A stretch of 49,075 bases of DNA, taken from assembly GCA_002345215.1 (NCBI GenBank), contig DDVH01000043.1, forward strand, positions 65,932 to 115,006, given 5' to 3'. The notes under the pieces were generated by a model that did no database searches, was not told the origin of the DNA, and saw only the letters and a list, made by a program, of their open reading frames with translations. Numbering within the stretch: the first letter of the stretch is position 1; each line of letters opens with the position of its first letter. Below, piece after piece: positions 40,839 through 49,075 of this stretch. This DNA is from Anaerolineales bacterium UBA2317 (GTDB taxonomy: Bacteria; Chloroflexota; Anaerolineae; Anaerolineales; Villigracilaceae). The translations under genes and the position numbers were made by a program.

Positions 40839-43411
40839 TGGCAGAGCAAATCAAATGCCCGATTTGTGGAGAAATGAACTCTGCTGAATTAGAGTTATGT
40901 ACCAATTGCCGTTCTCCCTTACAACCAAAATCAAATATTCCATCAGGTCAAAACCCTACAAAAAAACACACAGCCGAACTTGAACCGATTCTGCCACAGT
41001 GGTTAAGAGAAGCCCGCGATGCTTCTCGTAGTGTAGACCCACAAGATGATTCACCAGATTATTTACAAACGACCGAAAACAAGCCCAAACCTCCCGCTTC
41101 ACAACCTGACCTTTTAGCGGGTCTGCAATCCCAAACATCAGACGACGATGAAGAAGAAGTGCCAGATTGGCTCGCCAGCATCACGGGTGCTTCACCAAAA
41201 TCAAAACTTGCCAAAGATGAACCCGCTACAGATGTCCGCTGGGTAGAGATGGGCAACAAAGATGACTTTGCACAAAGTGAAAACATCTTAGCGCAACCAC
41301 CTTCACGTGGCGGGCAAGAGGATGATGTTCCAGCATGGTTAGCAGGTTTGCAAAATGAATCTGCACCTGAAAAAGATGAATTAACTGATTGGCTCCGTGA
41401 CTCAAATGAAACGCCAGCCAGAGAAACACCTGCTTTTGAATCTTCCTCGTTTACACCAACTCAAGATGAAACACCGGATTGGTTAAAACAAATGTCTGCT
41501 GATGCTGAATCAAAATCTCAGCAGGTTTCATCACAACTAGCAAGTGATTCAAATTTTAATGTTGACACACCCGATTGGCTCAAGCAAATGTCAGCCAATG
41601 CAGAGCCAGTGGAAGCAAAAGTTCCGCAAGATGCACCAGAATTAAATATTGATACGCCTGATTGGTTAAGCACATTAGGTGGCGCAAGTGAAAATGCTTT
41701 GGGCGGAGAATCTGCCGCATTTACAGAAGCAGATGTCCCTGAGAAAGAAGCGGAATCACTTCCTCCGATGGATATGCCAGATTGGTTAAAGAGTTCATCC
41801 GAAGTCCCAGATGAAAAACCATCACAAGATACAACCACACCATTATGGTTGAAACCGCAAGTGCAATCGCAAGAGCCAGAGATGCCGGCTTGGTTATCCT
41901 CTGCTGAAGAGACAGTTTATCTTGACCAACAAAAAGAAGAACCGCCGGCGCAAGATGATTTGCTCGGTGATGTGCCAGATTGGCTGAAAGCCGCCGCACC
42001 GGAAAAGACGATTTTTGATTCGCAAGATGAATTGAAATCTGAAATTGATTCTGCTGAAACACCAGATTGGTTTTCAAGTATCCCACCTTCTGGTGAAACA
42101 GAGGTTGAGGAAAAAAGTGAACCAGAAAAAGTTGACCCATTTGCTTCGATGCCGGCATTTACTTTGGATTCGCAAAGCGAAGAAAATTTAGATGGCTTGT
42201 TTACAGAAATGCCGGATTGGCTTTCAGGTGCAACAGACCAACCTGCTACTTCTCAACAACCTATACCAATCACGAATGAAGATGTATTGCCTTCTAGTGA
42301 TTTGCCTTCGTGGGTAGAGGCGATGCGCCCCAGTGATAGTGGGTTATCTCAACTTACATCTTCGGCAAGTGACCAAACTTTAGAATCGCGTGGTGCTTTG
42401 GCTGGTTTGCAAGGTGTTTTACCGGCTGTGCCGGGCTTTACGCCGACGAGTAAACCCAAAGCCTATTCATTGAAATTAAATGCAAATGATGAGCAACTAA
42501 GACACGCCGGCATTTTGGAAGATATTCTGGCGGCAGAAACTTCGCCTGTGCCAATTGAGTCATTTTCTACTTTATTGCCATCGCGTGCCTTACGTTGGAC
42601 GTTGGCATTTTTAATCTTGGCAGTTGTTTTTAGCACAACTTTTTTAAGAACTCAAATTTTTTCTTTGCCACGTGGTGTTCCCAATGAAGTAAGCGCGGCA
42701 ATTCAAGTGATGCAATCAATTCCAGAAAATGCGGCTGTGTTAGTGGCATTTGATTATGAGCCATCCCGCGCAGGTGAAATGGAAGCCGCCGCAACGCCTT
42801 TGTTAGACCAACTTTTGTTATTGAAACGTTCGCGTTTCACTTTGATTGCCACCAATGAAACTGGTTCTGTTTTGGCAGAACGCTTCATTTCTGGACCTTT
42901 GGCTTTTCATCAACAAAGTGGAATGCAGTATACAAACTTAGGCTACTTACCCGGTGGACAATTAGGTATTCGTGCTTTTGCACAAAACCCAAGTGTCACA
43001 TCACCCTCTGATATTTTTGGTCAACCGGCTTGGGCATCTCCTACGCTTCAAGATGTAACTGCTTTGAATCAATTCACGGCTATGATATTAATCACTGATA
43101 ATGCTGATGCCGCGCGTGTTTGGATAGAACAAACCCAAGGTTTACGTGGCAATATTCCTTTCATTGTAGTTTCCAGTGCACAAGCCGCACCGATGATTCA
43201 ACCCTATTATGATTCTGCTCAAGTAACGGGGATTGTGCCCGGTTTATACGGCGGAGCAATTTTTGAGCAATACAATGCCGGTAGACCCGGCACTGCTAGA
43301 AATTATTGGGATGCTTATAGCATTGGTATGTTAATTGCTATGGCTTTCGTATTAGGCGGTGGCTTGTGGAATTTAATGCTCGGCTTGCGTGAACGACGAG
43401 AGGATAAATAA
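40838..43411 (+). CDS. Zinc-ribbon membrane protein with fourteen PDWL-type motifs
   Basis: 857 aa. An N-terminal zinc ribbon has C7xxC10 and C21xxC24 (CPIC, CTNC). Residues 50-495 are acidic and disordered in appearance, with fourteen motifs of the form (P/T)-x-W-L/F/V at W55, 111, 167, 185, 215, 247, 276, 316, 337, 352, 382, 411, 461 and 492; eight match PDWL or PDWF. A TM is at about 585-605. An extracytoplasmic region of about 215 residues (DYEPSRAGEMEAAATPLLDQ) follows, then a second TM (828-848). The tail is charged. The motif array looks like multivalent docking sites, which is inference. Confidence 0.85.
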   Translation: MAEQIKCPICGEMNSAELELCTNCRSPLQPKSNIPSGQNPTKKHTAELEPILPQWLREARDASRSVDPQDDSPDYLQTTENKPKPPASQPDLLAGLQSQTSDDDEEEVPDWLASITGASPKSKLAKDEPATDVRWVEMGNKDDFAQSENILAQPPSRGGQEDDVPAWLAGLQNESAPEKDELTDWLRDSNETPARETPAFESSSFTPTQDETPDWLKQMSADAESKSQQVSSQLASDSNFNVDTPDWLKQMSANAEPVEAKVPQDAPELNIDTPDWLSTLGGASENALGGESAAFTEADVPEKEAESLPPMDMPDWLKSSSEVPDEKPSQDTTTPLWLKPQVQSQEPEMPAWLSSAEETVYLDQQKEEPPAQDDLLGDVPDWLKAAAPEKTIFDSQDELKSEIDSAETPDWFSSIPPSGETEVEEKSEPEKVDPFASMPAFTLDSQSEENLDGLFTEMPDWLSGATDQPATSQQPIPITNEDVLPSSDLPSWVEAMRPSDSGLSQLTSSASDQTLESRGALAGLQGVLPAVPGFTPTSKPKAYSLKLNANDEQLRHAGILEDILAAETSPVPIESFSTLLPSRALRWTLAFLILAVVFSTTFLRTQIFSLPRGVPNEVSAAIQVMQSIPENAAVLVAFDYEPSRAGEMEAAATPLLDQLLLLKRSRFTLIATNETGSVLAERFISGPLAFHQQSGMQYTNLGYLPGGQLGIRAFAQNPSVTSPSDIFGQPAWASPTLQDVTALNQFTAMILITDNADAARVWIEQTQGLRGNIPFIVVSSAQAAPMIQPYYDSAQVTGIVPGLYGGAIFEQYNAGRPGTARNYWDAYSIGMLIAMAFVLGGGLWNLMLGLRERREDK

Positions 43412-43412
43412 C

Positions 43413-44105
43413 ATGCAACTTCCTCTTGACCTCATCAGTGGTGTATTAAGTTTTCTTTTTACAGTTTTGATTTTGAGCTATCTCATTGGAGATAACCCGT
43501 TATTTAGAATCGCTGTATATCTTTTTGTTGGTATCACAGCAGGTTATGTGGCTTCGGTGATTTGGTGGCAAGTGTTAACACCAAGGTTGTTCTCGCCTAC
43601 ATCGTCTATGTTCCAAACAGGAGCATATGAACAGGCTGCACTTTTAGTTGTACCGTGGTTAGGTTTAGCGTTCATTTTGATGAAAATCTCACCGCGTTTA
43701 TCAAGAATTGCAAGTTTTACGATGGCTTTTCTGGTTGGTGCAGGTGCGGCAGTGATTATCGCCGGCGCATTGATTGGAACAATTATTCCGCAAGTTTCTG
43801 CAACCATAAACTTTTTTGATTTGAACATTGCCGCGGCAAGGAATATCAATCCCGCCGAAGTGATTGGGAATGGTTCAATTATGCTTGTCGGCGTTGTAAC
43901 TACACTATCTTATTTTCATTTTGGTGCACGTCCACAAGCCAGCGGAAATCCTCGCCGTTTTATTGTGATTGAATTCTTTGCTTTCATTGGAAAAATTTTC
44001 ATCGGCATCACATTAGGAGTCATCTTTGCTGGTGTGTACGCCGCCGCATTAACCGCTTTGATTGAACGCATTTCATCTTTAATTAACTTCTTCGGAAATT
44101 TCTAA
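43413..44105 (+). CDS. Polytopic membrane protein of the MutL-like cluster
   Basis: 230 aa with about seven hydrophobic segments: FTVLILSYLIGD, AAVIIAGALIGTIIP, FIGITLGVIFAGVYAAAL. No family I can name. I use ATG 43413, with GAGAGGA upstream and one base after the previous stop. A GTG eight codons earlier would overlap that gene. The stop shares a base with the MutL-like start. Confidence 0.8.
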   Translation: MQLPLDLISGVLSFLFTVLILSYLIGDNPLFRIAVYLFVGITAGYVASVIWWQVLTPRLFSPTSSMFQTGAYEQAALLVVPWLGLAFILMKISPRLSRIASFTMAFLVGAGAAVIIAGALIGTIIPQVSATINFFDLNIAAARNINPAEVIGNGSIMLVGVVTTLSYFHFGARPQASGNPRRFIVIEFFAFIGKIFIGITLGVIFAGVYAAALTALIERISSLINFFGNF

Positions 44106-45862
44106 TGCCTTCTTCTATCATCACCAGTAACTCTTTATTAGCAATAGACGTCGGCGCGGCAAACACGCGTGCCGTGTTATTTGATGTGATTGAAGGTGAA
44201 TATCGTTTTATTGCATCTGGCATTGCACCTAGCACAGCCGAAGCACCCTTCAAAGATGTTTCTGAAGGGGCAAGAAATGCAGTTGCAAACCTACAAAAGA
44301 TTTTAGGCAAAACGCTTTTAGATTCATCAAGAAACATCATCACGCCCACACAAAGCAATGGCTCAGGCGTGGATGCACTAGTCATTACTTTATCTGCTGG
44401 ACCAACTGTCAAAACTGTTGTGGTTGGTTTACTCAAAGATGTTTCATTAGATAGCGCCCGCCGACTCACTGAAACCTCTTACACACGCATCATGGACTCG
44501 ATGAGCCTGAGTGACCAGCGTAAACCTGACCAACAAATCGACAGTTTAATGCGTGTGCGCCCTGAACTTGTAGTCATTGCCGGTGGAACGGATGGTGGTG
44601 CCTCACGTTCAATTCAAAAATTACTAGAACCAATTGGTTTAGCAAGTTTCTTAATGCCAGAAGAAAAACGCCCAACCGTTTTATTTGCTGGCAACGAAAA
44701 AATGGAAGAAGAAGTAAAAACATTAGTAGGTTCACTTTCTACTTCTCTACATTTCAGCCCAAACATTCGCCCATCACTTGAAACCGAAGATATTGACCCC
44801 GCCGAACGCGAACTCGCTCGCATGATTATCAATATCCGTAAACGCCAAATCAAAGGTGTTGACCTTTTAGATTTATGGTCAGGTGGGCACATGCTCCCCA
44901 CAGCGTATTCCACCGGACGCATGGTGCGTTTTCTTTCAAAAGTTTATGGTTCACCAAAAGGAATCCTCAGTGTGGATATGGGTGCTTCTGCTACTGTCAT
45001 TGCGGCGGCTTTCAGAAATAAATCTACGCTAAAAGTTTTACCGCAATTTAGTTTAGGTCAAAACTTAGTTGGTTTGTTAAACTACACCACACTTGATAAT
45101 ATTTTACAGTGGTCATCATTAGATATTTCCAGTGGCGTTTTGCTTGATTACTTACACCAAAAATCGTTATATCCTGCCACCATCGCCGCCACACAAGAAG
45201 ACCTCGCCATTTCTCAAGCCATTGCGCGTGAAGCCTTATACCTTGCTATGCAAACTGCACGAAAAGATTTTCCACAAAATATTACCAACATCAAATCTAA
45301 TTTGACTCCGCTCTTTGAACCGATTCTCGCTGGAGGCGGAGCACTAAGCGACGCTTCGCGCCCAGGGCAAAGCCTGCTCTTGCTCCTCGACGGAATCCAA
45401 CCCGTCGGCATCACCACCATCATCCTCGACCAAAATAATTTATTACCATTGTTAGGCGTTGCCGCATCACAAAATAATATTTTGCCTGTACAAGTATTAG
45501 AGTCTGGTGCTTTCTTAAGTGTTGGCACAGTCGTCTCACCGGTGGTTTCAGCAAGATACGGCACATCCATTTTGAAAGCAAAACTGAGTTACGAAAATGG
45601 AGCCGAAGCAAACATAGATTTAAAATTTGGAAGCATTGAAACTCTTCCGCTTGCCAATGGCGAAACCGGCAAATTAACCATTCAAGTTTCACGTGGTGTA
45701 GATGTCGGCTTTGGAACAGGTCGAGGTGGCACCATAACAGTCAGTGGTGGGGCATTAGGCGTCGTGTTTGATGGAAGAGGTCGCCCATTAAACCTCCCAA
45801 CTGACCCCGTAAGAAGACGCGAACTCATCAAAAAATGGAATTGGACTTTAGGAGGCGGCTGA
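44105..45862 (+). CDS. MutL-like ASKHA ATPase (glutamate mutase L family)
   Basis: 585 aa. The phosphate-1 loop SLLAIDVGAANTRAVLFDV is at residues 9-27, the second GILSVDMGASATVIAAAF near 292-309. These are the ASKHA ATP-binding motifs; the central part VVIAGGTDGGAS and GGGALSDASRP match MutL. MutL usually reactivates the cobalamin enzyme glutamate mutase, but no MutS or MutE is here. The protein is over 100 residues longer than classical MutL, and its tail (FGTGRGGTITVSGGALGV) is glycine-rich. Likely a nucleotide-driven factor for the membrane partners in this cluster. Confidence 0.85.
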   Translation: MPSSIITSNSLLAIDVGAANTRAVLFDVIEGEYRFIASGIAPSTAEAPFKDVSEGARNAVANLQKILGKTLLDSSRNIITPTQSNGSGVDALVITLSAGPTVKTVVVGLLKDVSLDSARRLTETSYTRIMDSMSLSDQRKPDQQIDSLMRVRPELVVIAGGTDGGASRSIQKLLEPIGLASFLMPEEKRPTVLFAGNEKMEEEVKTLVGSLSTSLHFSPNIRPSLETEDIDPAERELARMIINIRKRQIKGVDLLDLWSGGHMLPTAYSTGRMVRFLSKVYGSPKGILSVDMGASATVIAAAFRNKSTLKVLPQFSLGQNLVGLLNYTTLDNILQWSSLDISSGVLLDYLHQKSLYPATIAATQEDLAISQAIAREALYLAMQTARKDFPQNITNIKSNLTPLFEPILAGGGALSDASRPGQSLLLLLDGIQPVGITTIILDQNNLLPLLGVAASQNNILPVQVLESGAFLSVGTVVSPVVSARYGTSILKAKLSYENGAEANIDLKFGSIETLPLANGETGKLTIQVSRGVDVGFGTGRGGTITVSGGALGVVFDGRGRPLNLPTDPVRRRELIKKWNWTLGGG

Positions 45863-46917
45863 TGCAAGCACCAGTTCATCATATTATTGGTCTTACAACT
45901 ATTGTGCGTGAAAGAGTTCTACCGATTTCAGGCAATGTGACAGCGCGCATTCAACAAAAAGTCACACCGAATGATGTGGTGGCTGAAACCAAATGGGCAC
46001 GCGAGCATGTTTTGTTAGATGTGGCACGTTTGTTAAATATTTCGCCAAATGCAGCAGAGCGTTTGGTGAAATGCCAAGTCAATGATGAGTTATCAGCCAA
46101 CACTGAAATTGCTAAAGGCAGGGGCATGTTTGCAAAAAGTATTCGTGTACCGCGCGCCGGGCGCGTAGTGGCAGTAGGTGGCGGACAAGTATTGATGGAA
46201 GTAGGCGAAACAAAAATAGAATTACGCGCTGGCATCCCCGGCAGTGTCATTCAGATTTTGCCGAACAAAGGTGTTGTGATTCAAACAGCTGGTGGATTGG
46301 TGCAAGGTGTATGGGGTAATGGAAGAATCGATTCAGGCATACTAGCAAACTTAGCAGACGCACCCGATGCAGTTCTTACGCCCAATCGTTTAGACGTGAG
46401 TTTGCGCGGTTCTGTCATTCTAGCAGGCTTGGTGAAAGATGCAGATACCTTAGATGCCGCCGCTGAATTACCTGCTCGTGGATTAATCATTGCGAGCATT
46501 TATCCATCATTGCTTACCAAAGCACGTGAAATGCGTTATCCCATTTTAGTCACAGATGGTTTCGGCTCATTACCTATGAATTCTGCCGCATATAAGTTAT
46601 TGACGACCAATGCCAAACGTGAAGTCACCGTCAATGCAGAATTTTATGACCGCTACACAGGCGCACGACCCGAAGTGATTATCCCATTACCAACTTCATC
46701 AGAACCGCCATCTCCAAGAGAAGTGGCAGAATTTGCACCCGGTTTACAAGTGCGTATGCGTCGCCCGCCTTCTATGGGAATGGTGGGGTCAATTGTTTCA
46801 GTCATATCCGGTTTAACCACACTGCCTAGCGGATTGCGTGCGCAATCTGCAGAAGTCAAATTGGAAAATGGCGAAACTGTGATTGCCCCGCTCGTTAACC
46901 TTGAAGTTGTGGGATAA
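45862..46917 (+). CDS. Barrel-sandwich/KOW-like protein of the MutL-like cluster
   Basis: 351 aa, cytosolic. A beta-rich central region (RVPRAGRVVAVGGGQVLMEV, then LRAGIPGSVIQILPNKGV) looks like a barrel-sandwich hybrid fold. The C-terminal 45 residues (GMVGSIVSVISGLTTLPSG, VKLENGETVIAPLVNLEVVG) resemble a KOW/beta-barrel. ATG 45862 is chosen: GGAGG lies 7 bp upstream and the codon overlaps the MutL-like stop. The longer frame of nine more codons has no SD. No function assigned. Confidence 0.8.
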   Translation: MQAPVHHIIGLTTIVRERVLPISGNVTARIQQKVTPNDVVAETKWAREHVLLDVARLLNISPNAAERLVKCQVNDELSANTEIAKGRGMFAKSIRVPRAGRVVAVGGGQVLMEVGETKIELRAGIPGSVIQILPNKGVVIQTAGGLVQGVWGNGRIDSGILANLADAPDAVLTPNRLDVSLRGSVILAGLVKDADTLDAAAELPARGLIIASIYPSLLTKAREMRYPILVTDGFGSLPMNSAAYKLLTTNAKREVTVNAEFYDRYTGARPEVIIPLPTSSEPPSPREVAEFAPGLQVRMRRPPSMGMVGSIVSVISGLTTLPSGLRAQSAEVKLENGETVIAPLVNLEVVG

Positions 46918-46948
46918 TATCACTTACTAACAATCAGGAGAGTGTTTT

Positions 46949-47515
46949 ATGTCTTTCGACGATAATAATTATGATACCCCCGATGATGAACAACTCCCGG
47001 AAGAGTCGGGTAATAACCGCACCTTCTTAATTGCAGTTGGAATTTTAGGTGGAATCATTTTGCTTTCGGTTGCCTGCATTGTGGGTATCTTCTTAGTAAA
47101 CCGCAATAATCAAACCGCGCAACAAGCTCAAATTCAATCCGCTACACAAACAGCTGAGGCTTCAAACAACTTTATTAATCAAGCACTCACTGCTACGGCT
47201 CAAGCCCAAGCCGCTTTACCCACAGCCACCTTACCACCAACAGCGACATTAGTTGTGAATGTTGCTACTGCCACAAATACTCCTGACCCGAATGCGACTG
47301 ATGTAACGGCTTTAGATGCTCCTGCAACAGCCACTGTCGGTGCCGCATTGACGCAAGCCGCCATTGCCCAATTGACGATTGTGCCGACCACAACAGCATT
47401 ACCTAATACCGGTTTTATTGATGATTATGGCGTACCCGGCTTAGCAGTGATGGCATTGGCATTTGTCATGGTCATTTTGCTAGCACGTAGGTTACGAGCC
47501 GCCCCAACCAGATAA
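46949..47515 (+). CDS. Membrane protein with C-terminal LPNTG sorting-type signal
   Basis: 188 aa. N-terminal TM (about 25-50, FLIAVGILGGIILLSVACIV) preceded by an acidic cytoplasmic tail. A Thr/Ala-rich linker (ATLPPTATLV, ATATNTPDPNATD) follows, then LPNTG at 151-155, a hydrophobic stretch and RRLRAAPTR. This is the classical sortase tripartite tail. No sortase is in the window. SD AGGAGAG 9 nt before the ATG. It is the last gene of the cluster, 31 bp after the barrel protein, and ends with a strong terminator. Confidence 0.85.
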   Translation: MSFDDNNYDTPDDEQLPEESGNNRTFLIAVGILGGIILLSVACIVGIFLVNRNNQTAQQAQIQSATQTAEASNNFINQALTATAQAQAALPTATLPPTATLVVNVATATNTPDPNATDVTALDAPATATVGAALTQAAIAQLTIVPTTTALPNTGFIDDYGVPGLAVMALAFVMVILLARRLRAAPTR

Positions 47516-47520
47516 TAGTA

Positions 47521-47550
47521 AAAAAGTCTCTCAAATTTGAGAGACTTTTT
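47521..47550. terminator. Bidirectional terminator
   Basis: A perfect 30-bp palindrome, half-site AAAAAGTCTCTCAAA. It ends the MutL-like cluster and, on the minus strand, the phosphohexomutase gene. Confidence 0.93.
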
Positions 47551-47583
47551 TTATTTAATCTCTAACAGCTTAACTGCGAATTT

Positions 47584-49032
47584 CTACACTACACTTTCAG
47601 CAACAGTCTTTCCATACCCTAACAGAGATTTGACCATCTCTTGCGTACGACCTTCAGCATAGACTCTCAAAACAGGCTCTGTACCGGACGGGCGAATCAA
47701 TAACCACGAATCATCTGCCATAATATATTTCACGCCATCACGTTGACTAATTTCATTAACCGCTTCGCCACCAATTTCTTTTGGTGCTTGCTTGGTAAGA
47801 AACTCAACCATTTCTGCTTTTGCAACCGGGCGACTCAAACGTAAATCGGCACGTTCGTATAAAGCAGGACCAACATCTTTGAGTAAATCATCAACCATTT
47901 CACCAAGTGACTTACCAGATTCAGCCAACATTTCCACCAACAATAATCCCATAATTGGACCGTCACCTTCAGGGATATGTCCTTTGAATGAAATACCACC
48001 TGATTCTTCGCCACCGATTAATACATCTTCTTGCATCATATAATCCGCAATGTGATTAAAGCCTACAGGTGTTTCATATAATTTCAAACCATAGCGTTTT
48101 GCTAACCTATCAATCATGCGCGTTGTGGAAACGGTTCTTACAACCGCACCGGACATTTTCTTCTTTTCAACCAAATACTTCAAAGATAATGCCATGATTT
48201 TGTGTGGGTCAACAAAATTGCCGCGTTCATCCATCGCGCCGATTCGGTCTGCATCGCCATCTGTGACAACGCCAAAATTCCCAAAGCCCGAACTCACCGC
48301 ACTAGACAATGGACCTAAATATTTTGCAATTGGTTCTGGATGCACACCACCAAAGCCGGGGTTCATTTCATTGCGAATTTCATAAATTTCACAACCTGTA
48401 CCTTGCAAGAAAGATTTAATCGTACCTCTTCCAGAACCATACATCGCATCCACAACAAAGCGTTGCGGATTTTCAGCAATAATGTCTGTGTTAATTAATT
48501 TTCTTAAATGCTCAAAATAAGCAGGCAATGGATTAAATTTTTGAATCAAACCGGCTTCGCGTGCTTTTTGAAAATCCATTAAGTTCGGTCCACGCGCTTG
48601 TTCTTCATTGTCATTGATATATACTTCTACACGGCGACATTGTTCTGATAATGCCGAACCACCAAAACCACCTTTTAATTTCAAGCCGTTATAACGTGGC
48701 GCATTGTGTGATGCAGTAATCATCACACCTGCAATCGCATTATTATGTTTGACGGCGTAAGAAATTGCCGGGGTTGGCGAATCGGATTGCGCAAGCAACA
48801 CTGTAAAACCGTTTGCCGCAAGCACCCGCGCCACTTCCCCAGCAAAACGGTCAGACAGGAAGCGGGTGTCATATCCTATAATTATTTTTTTCGTATCAAC
48901 TGTATCTGATTTATCCCAATGTTCTGAAGCAACTGCATCAGCAATGGCTTGTGAAACCATGCGTAAATTGCTAAATGTAAAACTATCTGAAATAACGGCG
49001 CGCCAGCCGTCGGTGCCGAAATGAATGGGCAT
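47584..49032 (-). CDS. Phosphoglucomutase/phosphomannomutase family (alpha-D-phosphohexomutase)
   Basis: 482-aa cytosolic mutase. The phosphoserine loop is VMITASHNAPRYNG, the metal loop VTDGDADRIG, the sugar loop GGEESGGISF, and the phosphate-binding loop RPSGTEPVLRVY, in the correct order. The N terminus HFGTDGWRAVISDSF is conserved. Glucose-1-P/6-P interconversion would link it to glgC; mannose or glucosamine use cannot be excluded. SD AAGGA. Confidence 0.92.
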   Translation of the reverse strand: MPIHFGTDGWRAVISDSFTFSNLRMVSQAIADAVASEHWDKSDTVDTKKIIIGYDTRFLSDRFAGEVARVLAANGFTVLLAQSDSPTPAISYAVKHNNAIAGVMITASHNAPRYNGLKLKGGFGGSALSEQCRRVEVYINDNEEQARGPNLMDFQKAREAGLIQKFNPLPAYFEHLRKLINTDIIAENPQRFVVDAMYGSGRGTIKSFLQGTGCEIYEIRNEMNPGFGGVHPEPIAKYLGPLSSAVSSGFGNFGVVTDGDADRIGAMDERGNFVDPHKIMALSLKYLVEKKKMSGAVVRTVSTTRMIDRLAKRYGLKLYETPVGFNHIADYMMQEDVLIGGEESGGISFKGHIPEGDGPIMGLLLVEMLAESGKSLGEMVDDLLKDVGPALYERADLRLSRPVAKAEMVEFLTKQAPKEIGGEAVNEISQRDGVKYIMADDSWLLIRPSGTEPVLRVYAEGRTQEMVKSLLGYGKTVAESVV

Positions 49033-49075
49033 TGATTTGTCCTTTTATAAATTTATGGTGTTGGTGTGGTTGTAA

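Noticed and set aside
44105..45862. Glutamate mutase operon
   Set aside because: Only the MutL-like ATPase is present. Neither the cobalamin-binding MutS nor the catalytic MutE subunit is encoded nearby.

Overview
The window is ordinary bacterial chromosome, densely coded on both strands, at roughly 40-45% GC by eye. I infer a member of the Chloroflexota, probably an Anaerolineae/Anaerolineales relative. The reasons are the gene families seen together: a MutL-like ATPase cluster with no glutamate mutase, an LPNTG-tailed membrane protein, a KimA-type potassium permease with TrkA subunits, Thr/Pro-rich lipoprotein M1 peptidases, and dispersed short repeats. No 16S rRNA or taxonomic marker was compared, so this is inference. 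There is no phage, plasmid, IS transposase or CRISPR array.

Layout. 1-5.8 kb: the end of a polytopic membrane protein, cytidylate kinase, a PlsC-type acyltransferase and a large hybrid-sensor histidine kinase. 5.8-9.3 kb: a KimA-like K+ permease with two TrkA/RCK proteins. 9.3-13 kb (minus): a heterodimeric ABC exporter with one degenerate ATP site. 13-17.6 kb: a 49-aa membrane protein, an aminoglycoside-kinase-like gene carrying two in-frame palindromic inserts, a DUF4332 helix-hairpin-helix protein, then a minus-strand run of rlmB, a GH1 glycosidase and an unusual sigma-region-4-like protein. 17.6-25.5 kb: cysS, a PIN/TRAM membrane protein, moaA, a HAD phosphatase, an aminotransferase behind a probable Leu/Ile attenuator, a DMT permease and a solitary DNA methyltransferase. 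25.5-31.2 kb (minus): SDR, ribA and a RibD-type reductase, two tandem M1 lipoprotein peptidases, and an SRPBCC protein. 31.3-34.3 kb (minus): zur-znuA-znuC-znuB with an autoregulatory operator. 34.4-39.1 kb: pepF, ychF, tRNA-Leu(CAA), a 34-aa membrane protein and glgC. 39.2-47.5 kb: an eight-gene, tightly coupled cluster. 47.6-49 kb: a phosphohexomutase, which with glgC suggests glycogen/hexose-phosphate metabolism.

The most unusual locus is the eight-gene cluster at 39,242-47,515. It encodes a MutL-like ASKHA ATPase, a zinc-ribbon membrane protein with fourteen PDWL-type motifs, several membrane proteins, a barrel/KOW-like protein and an LPNTG protein. Stop and start codons overlap at nearly every junction, and no known substrate enzyme is present. 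I read it as a membrane-associated assembly of unknown function.

Regulation visible in the sequence: at least seven genes have a TANAAT-like -10 box only 6-10 nt before the start codon, the signature of leaderless mRNA. A 15-codon Leu/Ile-rich leader peptide with mutually exclusive antiterminator and terminator hairpins precedes the aminotransferase. A 21-bp dyad sits in the zur promoter. Several short palindromic or inverted-repeat families are dispersed through the window, some inside a reading frame and some abutting start codons.
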